From assembly GCA_014841835.1 (NCBI GenBank), contig JACYUQ010000002.1, positions 558,001-622,000 on the forward strand: a stretch of 64,000 nucleotides of DNA. Direction: 5' to 3'. Under the pieces are notes generated by a model that was not told where the DNA came from, made no database searches, and worked only from the letters and a program-made list of their open reading frames with translations. Of this stretch, positions 1-12,613 are shown in pieces. This stretch comes from Oxalobacteraceae sp. CFBP 13730 (GTDB taxonomy: Bacteria > Pseudomonadota > Gammaproteobacteria > Burkholderiales > Burkholderiaceae_D). The stretch's first letter is position 1. Each line of letters starts with the position of its first letter. Both the position numbers and the translations under genes were made by a program.

Positions 1-353
1 TGCTCACGCGTTTGCTGTGCAAAGGTGATGCTACGCGCGACCTGGGCCTGGATGCGCGCGTGCCGCTGCTGGCGCGGGCGGTGTTCGCGCTTGGTCTCGG
101 GGCCGTGCGCTGCGTCGACGCCTTGGCGCGCGTATTCCTGCCCGGATTTTCGATCAGCCGCATGCTCACGCGCGCGCTGGGGCAGCGCCTGGTGACGCAC
201 TTCCTGCTCGATCAGACACGCCCGCTGCGCCTGCCCGATGCGCTGCTCAATGAGGTGAACGACGCCACGACCACCTGGCGCACGGATCCGACCGCGCCGC
301 GCTGGTTGCGCCGGGTGGAAGCGCGCCTGGCCGGACGTGCTGCGCGGACATGA
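1..353 (+). CDS. C-terminal part of an unrecognised protein (cut by window edge)
   Basis: The reading frame is open through the left edge of the window, so only the last 117 or so residues are visible and the start lies outside. The visible part is Leu/Ala/Arg-rich and mostly helical in character, with a stretch around SISRMLTRALGQRLVTHFLL and a DQTRPLRLPDALL motif before a charged tail. This vaguely recalls the C-terminus of DUF2236/MpaB-type oxygenases, but I cannot confirm it from the fragment. It stops with TGA about 170 bases before the next gene and is on the same strand. Confidence 0.5.
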   Translation, partial: LTRLLCKGDATRDLGLDARVPLLARAVFALGLGAVRCVDALARVFLPGFSISRMLTRALGQRLVTHFLLDQTRPLRLPDALLNEVNDATTTWRTDPTAPRWLRRVEARLAGRAART

Positions 354-527
354 TCTGCCTGGGCGGCGTCATGCGCAGAACATCGGCCGTGCAAAATAGT
401 TACATCGAAGAATCACAATACTGTTGCTTGTAGAAATGACCTGCTAGACTGTCAATATCATAACTTCTGCCTGCCGAATGCATGCGCGCAGACCGCAGTT
501 CTCATAAAAAGTTTGCGCCTTGCACCA

Positions 528-1348
528 ATGAATTCGATCATGACACCCTCGCCAACCGTGCTGTCCCGCCTTGCTGCAGGTCTGGGCGGTGCCGCGCTGC
601 TGGCGCTGTTGCTGCGCGGCTGGAACGCCGAGACCCACTTGCTGGTGATCAGCTCGGTGCTGATGTTCGTGGCCTGCCTGGCCAGCGCGGCGCGCGTGCT
701 TGGCCCCCGCGCCGCGCTGCAACTGGCCGTGATCGCGCTGCCGGTTGGCTGGTTTGCCGAAGAAATGGGTGCAAGCTACGGCTGGTTCTTCGGCAGTTAC
801 GATTACACGTCGGTCCTCGGTCCGCAACTGGGCAGCGTCCCGCTGGTCATTCCGCTGATGTGGTTTGCCCTGTGCTACACGGGCTACGTGATGGCCAACC
901 TGATCGTCTGGCAGGTCCCCGCTGACGGCGCCACATCGGTCCGCCGCAGCATCGTCATGGCGTTTCTCGCGGCACTGATCGTGACGGCGTACGACCTGGG
1001 CGTGGACCCATACATGGTCTACAAGCTCAAGGCCTGGATCATGGTGGAGCGCAATGGCGGGTGGTTCGGCGAAACCCTGCAGGGCTTTGCGGGCTGGATG
1101 CTGGTGGCCTTCAGCATCGTTTTCTTGTTTCGCCTGATCGTGCGCCGGTCAGCACCGTCGTCGGCGCCCCCTGCGCGCATGCGCGACGTGCTGGTCCCGC
1201 TGGGCCTGTACGGCGCCCTGATGCTGTTCGAAGCCACCCAGGGCGTGCCGGTCGAAACCCGTGCCATTGCCCTGTTCGTGATGGGCACGCCGCTCTGTTG
1301 CGCCGCGTGCGGGCTGTATCGCTGGCAACTGGCAGCGAGGGCCGCAGC

Positions 1349-1352
<4 letters not shown>
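528..1352 (+). CDS. Carotenoid biosynthesis protein, DUF422/CruF-like membrane enzyme
   Basis: An integral membrane protein of 274 residues with about seven hydrophobic segments. It carries the family pattern of DUF422: a [20 protein letters not shown] block followed by AYDLGVDP and a late [15 protein letters not shown] helix. Family members include CruF, which hydrates the 1',2' double bond of gamma-carotene or lycopene in the membrane; the exact substrate here is not visible. ATG at 528 is chosen over an upstream in-frame TTG (513); another ATG follows at 540 and none has a strong ribosome site. Its stop overlaps the start of the sensor kinase gene (ATGA), so the two are translationally coupled. 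No other carotenoid gene is seen in the window. Confidence 0.72.
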
Positions 1353-4869
<3,517 letters not shown>

Positions 4870-4873
<4 letters not shown>

Positions 4874-5784
4874 ATATCGATCAGTCGCAGAAAGTGCTGG
4901 TGGCCGACGACGACGCCATCAACCGCGAGGTGCTGGGCGAACTGCTCAAGCCCGATTACACGGTGCTGCTGGCCCGTAACGGCGCCCAGACGCTGGAACG
5001 CGCCGCGCGCCACCTGCCCGACCTGATCCTGCTCGACGTGATGATGCCGGACATGGATGGCTACGAAGTGCTGCGCCGCCTGCGTGGCGAACCGCTGACC
5101 GCGCATATTGCGATCATTTTCATCTCCGGCCTGGACCGGCCCGAAGACGAGGCCAATGGCCTCAAGATGGGCGCATCGGATTACATCGTCAAACCGTTCA
5201 ACCAGACGGTCGTGATGGCGCGCGTGGCGCTGCACCTGCAGGTCGTGCGCCAGCGCCGGATGCTCGAACGCCTCGCGAACATCGACGGCCTGACCGAACT
5301 GGCCAACCGGCGCCGTTTCGATGAGGTGTATGACCAGGAATGGCAGCGCGCCCGCCAGAGCGGGCAACCGCTGTCGCTGGCGCTGCTCGATATCGATGCG
5401 TTCAAGCAGTTCAACGATCGCTACGGGCATCCGGCAGGCGATCGCGCACTGCGCGCGGTGGCGCGCGCCGCCGACGCAGCGATGCAACGCCCCGGTGAGT
5501 TGGCGGCGCGTTATGGCGGCGAAGAGTTGTTGCTGCTGATGCCCGACACCGATGCCCAGTCGGCGCACGCTGTGGCCGAAGCACTGCGCGCCGCGATTGC
5601 GGGCCTGGCGATTGCGCACGAAGCGTCGAGTGTCGCGCCGGTGCTGACGGTGAGCGTCGGCGGCGCCACGCTGGACGCGGCCGGCGCCGAACAGCAGTTC
5701 GAGCTGTTCGAAGCGGCCGACGCCCAGCTGTATCGCGCCAAGCAGGCCGGGCGCGATCAGGTGTGGTGGCGCGTCGGCAACTGA
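4870..5784 (+). CDS. Response regulator with GGDEF output (diguanylate cyclase)
   Basis: 304 residues: REC domain (1-120, phospho-acceptor Asp56 in [11 protein letters not shown]), a short helical linker with [16 protein letters not shown], then a GGDEF domain. The active-site loop reads GGEEL (216-220), close to the functional GGEEF form but with Leu in the last position. The usual inhibitory I-site RxxD is RPGE (207-210), an Asp-to-Glu change. It probably makes cyclic di-GMP when phosphorylated by the adjacent hybrid kinase, whose stop overlaps this start as ATGA. Feedback inhibition may be weakened by the I-site change (inference). PleD-like architecture but with one REC domain only. Confidence 0.92.
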
Positions 5785-5812
5785 CCGTCAGGCAATCGCA
5801 GAAGCACTCGCC

Positions 5813-6418
5813 TCAGGTCTTGTTTCCCGATTTGAAGGTCACGACACGATACAGGTACCAGCCGAGCAGACCGAACAGTACCGCCTTGGAGACCGGATCG
5901 ACATACTGCGCGACGCGCTCGTACTGGCTTTCCAGCGCGTAACCGGCACCGGTCAGGATGCCGGTCCAGATCAGCGAACCGATCGTCGAGAACAGCAAAA
6001 ACTGCCCCATCGACATCTTGGCCAGGCCGGCCGGTACCGAGATCAGGGTGCGGATCGCCGGAATCAGACGCCCCAGCAGCACCACTTTCTTGCCATGCTT
6101 TTCGAACGCAGCCATCGCATGTTCGATGTCGCCATGCGTCACCGTCATCCAGCGCGCGTGCTTGTCGGCAAAGGCTTCCAGCCGTTCCTTGCCATAGACC
6201 CGGCCCGCGTAATACCACGGCAGCGCACCGGCCACCGAGCCAGCCGTGCCCGCCACCAGCACGCCAATCACGTTCAGGTCACCGCGCGCGGCAACGAAAC
6301 CGGCAAACGGCATGATCAATTCTGACGGAATCGGGGGGAAGATATTTTCCAGTGCCATCAGGGCGAACACGCCCAGATAGCCGCTTTTCTGCATGAACTC
6401 GGTGATGAACTCGAACAC
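5813..6418 (-). CDS. DedA family membrane protein
   Basis: 201 residues with the DedA/SNARE-associated (VTT) core: ALENIFPPIPSELIMPFAGF, a FxGxxxR-like motif KKVVLLGRLIPAIRTLISVPAG, and C-terminal helices. Family members sit in the inner membrane and take part in lipid flipping and membrane homeostasis. The start is placed at GTG 6418, because GGAG lies eight bases upstream of it and the next ATG would cut into the conserved N-terminus; a longer frame from 6475 has no ribosome site. It converges with the REC-GGDEF gene with 28 bases between the stops. Confidence 0.88.
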   Translation of the reverse strand: MFEFITEFMQKSGYLGVFALMALENIFPPIPSELIMPFAGFVAARGDLNVIGVLVAGTAGSVAGALPWYYAGRVYGKERLEAFADKHARWMTVTHGDIEHAMAAFEKHGKKVVLLGRLIPAIRTLISVPAGLAKMSMGQFLLFSTIGSLIWTGILTGAGYALESQYERVAQYVDPVSKAVLFGLLGWYLYRVVTFKSGNKT

Positions 6419-6592
6419 GGGACGCACTCCATATGATTTGGCAGCCTCCACGATAACAACTTTCAAAAAACACATCTGTTCTGCTGCGCACGCAGGTTGG
6501 CACCAACGGCGGCATGCGATGTTCGCGTCCGGGGGTTGGTGATACCGGCGCTTGTCGCTACCATGTCCGGATACCGATCCCAGGATACCCCC

Positions 6593-7516
6593 TTGCTCAA
6601 ACTCAGCCTCGACGCCCTCCAGATCATCGACACCATCGCCCGTCGCGGTTCATTTGCCGGCGCGGCCAAGGAACTGTTTCGCGTGCCGTCCACCATCTCG
6701 TACACTGTCGCCAAGCTGGAAGACGACCTGGGCGTGCGCCTGTTCGACCGCTTCGGACCGAAGGTCACGCTCACGCCGGCCGGCCAGGCGCTGCTCAAGG
6801 AAGGCCGCTACCTGCTGCGCGCCGCGGGCGACCTCGAGTCGCGCGTGCGGCGCGTGGCCTCGGGCTGGGAAACCGACTTCGCCATCGGCATGGATTCGGT
6901 GCTGGGCGCGGGTGGCCTGCAGCCGGATATCGAAGCGTTCTACGAAGTGGCCGACCACACGCGCCTGCGCATCGTGCGCGAGTCGCTGGGCGGCACCTGG
7001 GACGCCCTGCTCGACCGTCGCGTCGATCTGCTCGTGGGCGCCGCCGGCGACGGGCCGTCGGGCGGCGGCTACACGGCCGAACCGATCGGCACGAGCAGCT
7101 TTGTGTTCGCCGTCGCACCGCACCATCCGCTGGCCGCGATCACCCATCCGCTCGACAAGGCCGATCTGCTGCCGTACCGCGCGATCACTGTGTCGGATTC
7201 AGCGCGCGTGCTGGGCGCGCGCACGGTGGGCATCCTGTTCGGGCAAGCCACGCTGGCCGTGCCCGACATGCGCACCAAGTACGAGTTCCAGGTGCAGGGG
7301 CTGGGCTTTGGCTTTCTGCCCGAAGCCTGGGCCCGGCCGGCCATCGCGCGCGGTCAGCTGATCGAAAAACAGGTGGTCGAACCCAAGCCCGACGAGACCT
7401 TTTACCTGGCCTGGCGCAGCACCGAGGATGGCGCGGCGCTGACATGGTGGATCGACCGGATGCGCACGCGCTCACCGTTCGCGCGCATGGCCGTCAATCC
7501 CTGTCCGGTCGTGTGA
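6593..7516 (+). CDS. LysR family transcriptional regulator
   Basis: 307 residues. N-terminal winged helix-turn-helix: LDALQIIDTIARRGSFAGAA then the VPSTISYTVAKLEDDLGVRL recognition helix. A LysR substrate-binding domain with two lobes follows (about 90-300). Start TTG 6593 is preferred, because AGGA sits seven bases upstream and related proteins start right before LKLSLDAL; ATG 6563 is possible but lacks a ribosome site. It converges with the pirin gene. LysR regulators next to pirin genes are common in Burkholderiales, so pirin is a plausible target, though the usual divergent arrangement is absent. Confidence 0.9.
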   Translation: MLKLSLDALQIIDTIARRGSFAGAAKELFRVPSTISYTVAKLEDDLGVRLFDRFGPKVTLTPAGQALLKEGRYLLRAAGDLESRVRRVASGWETDFAIGMDSVLGAGGLQPDIEAFYEVADHTRLRIVRESLGGTWDALLDRRVDLLVGAAGDGPSGGGYTAEPIGTSSFVFAVAPHHPLAAITHPLDKADLLPYRAITVSDSARVLGARTVGILFGQATLAVPDMRTKYEFQVQGLGFGFLPEAWARPAIARGQLIEKQVVEPKPDETFYLAWRSTEDGAALTWWIDRMRTRSPFARMAVNPCPVV

Positions 7517-7570
7517 ACCGAGCGCCGCCCCCGGGGCGGGAGCGGTTTGCTGCTTTGCTGTGTGACAGTG

Positions 7571-8272
7571 TTACTGCGGCAGATCGAACACCAGCACTTC
7601 AGCCGCGTCGCCCTGGCCCAGCGTCACCGCCGGTTCGCCGGTCACCTTCAGCGCATCGCCGCCGCTCAGCGCCACGCCGTTGACGGTAATCTGGCCGTGA
7701 ATCACGTGGACATATGCTTGGCGGCCGGCAGCCAGCGTGTGCGTTGCCGCATCGGCGCCGTTGAAGATCCCGGCGTGGATCGACGCATCCTGGCGGATCG
7801 ACACCGAGCCATCGCGCCCATCGTTCGACGCCACCACGCGCAGCTTGCCGGTTTTCGAAGCCGCGTCGAAATGCTTTTCTTCGTAGCGCGGTTCGGCGCC
7901 GATCTCGTTCGGCTCGATCCAGATCTGCAAAAAGTGCACACCTTCGGTGGTGGAGCCGTTGAATTCACTGTGGACCACACCCGTACCGGCGCTCATGACC
8001 TGCACGTCGCCATAGCGCAGCACCGAGCCGTTGCCCATGCTGTCCTTGTGCGCCAGGGCGCCTTCGAGCACGTACGAAATGATCTCCATATTGCGGTGAC
8101 CGTGCGAATCGAACCCGCGGCCCGCCTCCACATGGTCATCGTTGATGACGCGCAGCGGACCAAAACCCATGTGTTTCGGATCGTGGTAATGGCCGAACGA
8201 AAACGAATGCTGCGAATTCAGCCAGCCAAAACTGGCACCACCGCGCTCATTGCTTTTACGGACGTTCAACAT
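7571..8272 (-). CDS. Pirin family protein
   Basis: 233 residues, the usual length for bacterial pirin (YhhW type). The N-terminal cupin carries the metal-binding block SHGHRNMEIISYVLEGALAH, where the histidines and the Glu form the Fe site, followed by QVMSAGTGVVHSEFN. The second, degenerate cupin covers about 130-230. Some members show quercetin 2,3-dioxygenase activity, others act as redox sensors; the role here is unknown. The ATG at 8272 has AAAGGAG seven bases upstream. The opposite side of its promoter region holds the broken RgpF-like gene. Confidence 0.93.
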   Translation of the reverse strand: MLNVRKSNERGGASFGWLNSQHSFSFGHYHDPKHMGFGPLRVINDDHVEAGRGFDSHGHRNMEIISYVLEGALAHKDSMGNGSVLRYGDVQVMSAGTGVVHSEFNGSTTEGVHFLQIWIEPNEIGAEPRYEEKHFDAASKTGKLRVVASNDGRDGSVSIRQDASIHAGIFNGADAATHTLAAGRQAYVHVIHGQITVNGVALSGGDALKVTGEPAVTLGQGDAAEVLVFDLPQ

Positions 8273-8438
8273 CGTGTGCTCCTTTCATGATGGGATGATC
8301 GAGTTGCTCGAATCTGTCTGCCGTCGCCGGCATCTATCGACTATCGCTTTGTTCTCGATACGATGGTGTCATTATGCCTGCCCCTACCAACGTTGAAAAA
8401 CGAGTTATCTGCAGGTCTATCGTCGATATTTTCGATGA

Positions 8439-9107
8439 TTGCACAGCTGCTTCCCGCTGGCCCGCCTGCGCGCGGAAGGCTTGCCGATCCTGGTGGTGTG
8501 CAGTTGCGCGGATGGGCGCCGCATGCCGGCCGACTTGCCGGGGCTGTGCGATGCGCTGTTGTGGAAGGCGATGCCGGGCTACGATTTTTCGGCCGATACG
8601 CTGGTACTGCGCCATCTCAGCCACCGCTCGCCGGGCGCCGACGTCATCGTCAAGAACGATTCGGTATTCGGCGCGTTCATATCGCTGCGCCCCGTGCTGG
8701 ACAACAGCCGCTGGGAGCTGACCGGGTTCACGGCGTCGAGCGAACTGACCAACCATGTGCAGTCGTATGGGTTTTGCCTGCGCGGCGTCACGCCGGCACG
8801 CATGGCGCGCCTGGCGCCGGTGTTCTTTCCGTTCGGCGCCCTGAGTGCGCCGCAGGACGTGATCGCGCTGCAGGAAACGCGCATGGCGCGCGTGGCTGCC
8901 CGTTCAATGACGGTCGGTGCGCTGTGGTCCAGCGACGCCACCCGTGTCCACAACCCTGCCCTCGTGAAACCGATGGAACTGCTTGATGCCGGTTTCCCGT
9001 TCCTCAAACGGGCCTTGCTGACCAAGAGCAGCAACTATATCGAGCGCGACATCGTGCTCGAACGGCTGGCCCGCCACGGCCATCCGCTCGACGTCTGGGA
9101 GCCGCGA
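8439..9107 (+). pseudogene. Remnant of an RgpF-like rhamnan/glycan synthesis protein
   Basis: The frame shows about 220 residues of the RgpF family: CDALLWKAMPGYDFSADTL, VIVKNDSVFGAFISL, ELTNHVQSYGFCL and a GFPFLKRALLTKSSNYIE tail. Full members have a longer N-terminus and more before this core. Here a stop codon (8436-8438) lies directly in front of the first usable codon, a TTG. At the other end the frame has no stop of its own and runs on for 2.5 kb antisense through the TonB receptor gene, so homology ends near 9105. Both ends look cut, which marks a rearrangement or insertion boundary. No ribosome site is seen at the TTG. Substrate unknown; family members transfer or process rhamnose-containing surface glycans. 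Confidence 0.7.
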
Positions 9108-11594
9108 TCAGAACTTCACGGCTGCGCGCGCGTAGTAGTAACCACCGTTGATGCCGTACGGCGAGAAGCCCGGGTAGATCGTCACCGCACCGTTGTCCAG
9201 GTTGGCGCGCTGCTCGGCCAGGGTCAACGGGTTGACCTTGTCCGGGTACTCGTTGAACAGGTTGTTCGCGCCCAGCGACACGCTCCATGCCTTGCTGATC
9301 TGGTAGCTCACTTCCAGGTCGGTCAACAGGCTCGCCTTGATCCGGTTTTCGCGATACACCGCGCCGTCGGTCGAGAACTGCTCGGACGACTTGCCGAAGT
9401 AATTCTCGCGCAGGTTCACACTCCAGTCGCCGATGCGCCACAAGCCGCCCAGATTCAACCGCACCTTGGGCGAGGCCGTTTCCAGATGCGAGATCGCGGT
9501 GGCGTCGAGCAGCGTCTGCGCGCCCAGTTGCGTCGGGGCCTGGTTGATCTTGATCACCTCGACCTTGTTGTAGTTGGCCGCGGCCGACCAGTCCACGCGT
9601 CCGTAAGCGCCGTAGTTGCTGCTCAGGGTGGCGACGATTTCAGCGCCGCGGCTGCGGGTGTTGACCGCATTGGTGAAGATGTTGATACCGGTTTGCACGA
9701 CGGTTGGATCGAGCACATTGCCATTGGCCAGGATCGCGGCGGTGACGGCCGGCGAGTTGATGGCGCCACCGGAACCGTACAGCGAGCCGCTGCCGACGAT
9801 GCGGTCGCGGATCGTGATCTGGTAGGCATCAAACGTGACGGCCACGCCGCTGGCAGGATTGAGCACCAGGCCGGCGCTGATATTGGTCGACGCTTCCGGC
9901 TTCAGGCCGTCAATGCCCACCAAGCGCGCGCCCGGCGAATTCGGGGCCAGCTGCACGAAGGCGCTGCGCGGCGACACGTTCGTGGCCGAGTAGAACGATT
10001 CGGCCAGCGTCGGCGCGCGAAAGCCATTGCTGTACGTCGCCCGCACGGCCACGTCCGGTGTGAAGTCGTACCGGCTCGTCAGTTTGCCGACCTTGGCGTT
10101 GCCGAAGTCGCTGAAGTCCTCGAAACGTCCGGCGATGTCGACCGTCCAGCCGGCAACGGGCTGCACAGCGATATTCGCGTAGACCGCCTTGTTGTTGCGG
10201 CTGTGTTTTCCGGCGTCGGTCAGCGAAAAGCCCGGGAACGATTGCGCGCCTTCCTTGTAGCGCGATGCGGCGTCGCCCGCGACAATTGCGTAGGTATCGC
10301 GGCGGTGCTCGAGGCCCAGCGCCAGCGTCAGCGGCGTGGCCATGCCGGCGTCGAACTCGCGGCGCAGGTCGAGGTTGTTGGTCCACTGACTGGCCTGGAA
10401 TTGCCCGGCCTTGAAGGACAGCGGCGTCGCGCCCGTATCGGCAAACAGCGAGATATTGGCCGAATTGGCCACGCCCAGCTTGGCCACGTCCTTGCCGTAG
10501 GTACTCGACAGGTCCCAGTTCCAGTTGCCGAACACCTTGCCCTTGATACCGAACGTGAACGCATAGTCTTCTTCGTCGAACGTCTCCTGCGGGCTGAAAC
10601 CCAGCGGGTAGATGGTCGGCAGGCGGTTGGGCATGCGGTAGTTCTCGAAGGCGCGCGCTTCCTTCTTGCCGTAGGTGGCAAAGCTGTACAACTCGGTATC
10701 GCCACCCAGGTCGACGCCGAAATTGGCGGCAAAGATGTGCTGGCGGTACTGGGCATCGCCCTGGATCCGGTTCAGGTACGGGTAGCCCGGCGCATTCACG
10801 AGCGACGGCATCGCCGCCATCGTGGCGGGATCGACGACGCGCGGATCGATCCCGCCGCGCTGCGAAAAGCCGTGGTACTTCGTTTCTGCTGTCAGCGACA
10901 GGTAGGCATTGGTGAACGGGGTCAGGCCGAGATTAGCCATGCCGTCGCCCGTGTGACCGCCGCCGTCCATGTAGCCGCCGCCATTCAGGTTCGCGCTGCC
11001 GCCACGGTAATTCGACTTGAGGATGATGTTGATGACGCCGGCAATGGCATCGGTGCCATACTGCGCGGCCGCGCCATCCTGCAGCACTTCGACGCGCTCG
11101 ATGGCGGCCACCGGGATGAAGTTCAGGTCGGCCGCGGCGCCGCCCTGGAACGCGCCGGCCAGCACGGCCAGGTTGGCGGTGCCGTGGCGGCGCTTGCCGT
11201 TGACCAGTACCAGCGTGTTGTTCGGGGACAGTCCGCGCAGGCGTGCCGACAACGTCATGGCCGCCATGTCGCTGCCGAAGGCCTGGGCGTTGAGCGACGG
11301 CAGGTTCTGGGCCAGCGCCTGGATCAGGTCGGGCTGGCCGGTGCGGACCAGCGACGATGCGTCGAGCACCTGGATCGGCGAGGCGCTGTCGGCGACCGTC
11401 AGGCCGGCGGCGCGCGTGCCCGTGACGATCACGACGCCGGTACTGGCGACGACGGGCGCATTGGGTGCATCCGGCGCAATCGCGGCGGCCGGCGTGTCGA
11501 CAGCCGGCTCAGGTGCCTTGTCGGCGGCGTGGGCAGCCACGCCCCACGACAGCAGAGCAGCCGCGACACTGGTATGAATGATGGTCTTGTACAT
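9108..11594 (-). CDS. TonB-dependent outer membrane receptor
   Basis: 828 residues from ATG 11594, which has AGGG eight bases upstream. Signal peptide about 1-24 (cleaved after AHA), an Ala/Pro-rich stretch, then the plug domain beginning VVIVTGTRAAG with RLRGLSPNNTLVLVNGKRRH and the plug end QYGTDAIAGVINIILK. The C-terminal barrel ends in Phe (YYARAAVKF), as outer membrane proteins do. It is the last gene of the amine oxidase - cytochrome c - RidA - receptor operon, so it probably imports the amine substrate or a carrier of it (inference). It does not have the features of a typical siderophore receptor and no Fur-like box was seen. Its stop abuts the broken RgpF-like frame. Confidence 0.92.
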   Translation of the reverse strand: MYKTIIHTSVAAALLSWGVAAHAADKAPEPAVDTPAAAIAPDAPNAPVVASTGVVIVTGTRAAGLTVADSASPIQVLDASSLVRTGQPDLIQALAQNLPSLNAQAFGSDMAAMTLSARLRGLSPNNTLVLVNGKRRHGTANLAVLAGAFQGGAAADLNFIPVAAIERVEVLQDGAAAQYGTDAIAGVINIILKSNYRGGSANLNGGGYMDGGGHTGDGMANLGLTPFTNAYLSLTAETKYHGFSQRGGIDPRVVDPATMAAMPSLVNAPGYPYLNRIQGDAQYRQHIFAANFGVDLGGDTELYSFATYGKKEARAFENYRMPNRLPTIYPLGFSPQETFDEEDYAFTFGIKGKVFGNWNWDLSSTYGKDVAKLGVANSANISLFADTGATPLSFKAGQFQASQWTNNLDLRREFDAGMATPLTLALGLEHRRDTYAIVAGDAASRYKEGAQSFPGFSLTDAGKHSRNNKAVYANIAVQPVAGWTVDIAGRFEDFSDFGNAKVGKLTSRYDFTPDVAVRATYSNGFRAPTLAESFYSATNVSPRSAFVQLAPNSPGARLVGIDGLKPEASTNISAGLVLNPASGVAVTFDAYQITIRDRIVGSGSLYGSGGAINSPAVTAAILANGNVLDPTVVQTGINIFTNAVNTRSRGAEIVATLSSNYGAYGRVDWSAAANYNKVEVIKINQAPTQLGAQTLLDATAISHLETASPKVRLNLGGLWRIGDWSVNLRENYFGKSSEQFSTDGAVYRENRIKASLLTDLEVSYQISKAWSVSLGANNLFNEYPDKVNPLTLAEQRANLDNGAVTIYPGFSPYGINGGYYYARAAVKF

Positions 11595-11660
11595 GATGGA
11601 TCCCTGGTTGGCGTAACGCGTTATTGGTATGGTTGACGCGGCGCGGCATCGCCGCGCCAC

Positions 11661-12170
11661 TTACTTCTTTGCTGCCACGACTTCGATTTCGACGAGCCAG
11701 CCGGGATTGCTCAGGCCTGCGACCTGCATCACCGCGCGCGCCGGCAGATTGGGCTGCGCGCCGCCAAAGAACTGGGTGTAGCCGGCCATGAAGCCGGTGA
11801 CGTCGGCGCGCCCCCCGTGCGCCGGATCGCCGACCAGGAACACCTGCATCTTGACGACGTCGCCCATGCCAAGCCCCATGCCGGCCAGGATCTCCCTGAT
11901 CTTCTGCAGCACGCCGACGGTCTGCGTTTTGGTGTCGCCAAAGGCCGCGATGGTGTCCGCGCCGGCCGCCTTGTCGACGACCGGCGGCACCTGGCCGCTG
12001 ATGAAGTGGATGGTGGCGCCGGGCGGCACCGACACCGCCAGGGCGATGGGAAAGTCCGAGTTCGGGATCTTGTGGCGCACGATGGCCTGCGGCGCGGCGC
12101 TGGCAATGGCGGGGACCAGCAGCAGCGCGGCGGCCAGGCAGGTGGTAGAACGGAAAGCAGCGAGTGTCAT
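11661..12170 (-). CDS. Secreted RidA family imine/enamine deaminase
   Basis: 169 residues: signal peptide (about 1-26, cleavage near IASAAPQ) then a full RidA/YjgF fold. The key Rid residues are present: Arg145 in LPARAVMQV and Glu161 in GWLVEIEVV. RidA proteins hydrolyse reactive imines and enamines to ketones and ammonia; most are cytosolic, so a signal peptide is notable. The gene lies between a cytochrome c and a TonB receptor and downstream of a Tat-exported flavin amine oxidase, whose product would be an imine. A role in clearing that imine in the periplasm is a strong inference. The RidA start is 38 bases after the stop of the cytochrome gene. Confidence 0.88.
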   Translation of the reverse strand: MTLAAFRSTTCLAAALLLVPAIASAAPQAIVRHKIPNSDFPIALAVSVPPGATIHFISGQVPPVVDKAAGADTIAAFGDTKTQTVGVLQKIREILAGMGLGMGDVVKMQVFLVGDPAHGGRADVTGFMAGYTQFFGGAQPNLPARAVMQVAGLSNPGWLVEIEVVAAKK

Positions 12171-12208
12171 CGGATCGTCTTTCGTGAGCGTGAAAAAAGA
12201 AAACTGCA

Positions 12209-12613
12209 TCAATGCTTGTTGCCGAAGCGGTTGTCGCCCGCCAGCGCAACCTGCAGCGCCGTGCGGCGCGTTGCGATGTCGGCGCCCGCGATCGGTGGCG
12301 CATGGTTGCCCCAGCTGCTGCGCGCGTAGGTCAGCACGGCGGCGATATCGGCGTCGTCCAGGCTGGCGCTGAAATCGGGCATGCCACCGCGGCCCTTGAG
12401 CAGCACGTCGGCCACCTCGTCGGGTGCACCGGTAACGACCGCGCTGGCGACGAGCGCCGGAAACGCGCCGGGAATGCCGCGCCCATTGGCCTGGTGGCAG
12501 GCCGCGCAATTCTTGGCGAACAGCGTCTTGCCGTCGGCCGGCGCGGCGGGTTGGGCCTGGGCTGCGGCAGCCAATGACCAGGCAAGCAGAATTGCAAAAG
12601 TCGCGATCTTCAT
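12209..12613 (-). CDS. Periplasmic class I cytochrome c, probable partner of the amine oxidase
   Basis: 134 residues: signal peptide (1-20, AQA cleavage), haem-binding CAACH (36-40) and a likely axial Met78 in GRGGMPDFSASLDD. One haem only. Its ATG overlaps the TGA of the flavin amine oxidase gene (ATGA at 12613-12610), which ties the two proteins stoichiometrically. In the known NicA2-CycN pair of Pseudomonas a cytochrome c encoded beside a flavin amine oxidase is its natural electron acceptor, so this cytochrome probably takes electrons from the neighbouring enzyme and passes them to the respiratory chain. The C-terminal 40 residues after the haem domain are Ala-rich and not conserved in a way I recognise. 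Confidence 0.9.
   Translation of the reverse strand: MKIATFAILLAWSLAAAAQAQPAAPADGKTLFAKNCAACHQANGRGIPGAFPALVASAVVTGAPDEVADVLLKGRGGMPDFSASLDDADIAAVLTYARSSWGNHAPPIAGADIATRRTALQVALAGDNRFGNKH

Noticed and set aside
7525-7539. CCGCCCCCGGGGCGG palindrome between LysR and pirin
   Set aside because: The loop would be a single base, and no T-run follows, so I do not call a terminator.
9111-11636. Continuation of the plus-strand frame after the RgpF-like core
   Set aside because: It is antisense to the TonB receptor and has no family match; the real homology ends at about 9105.
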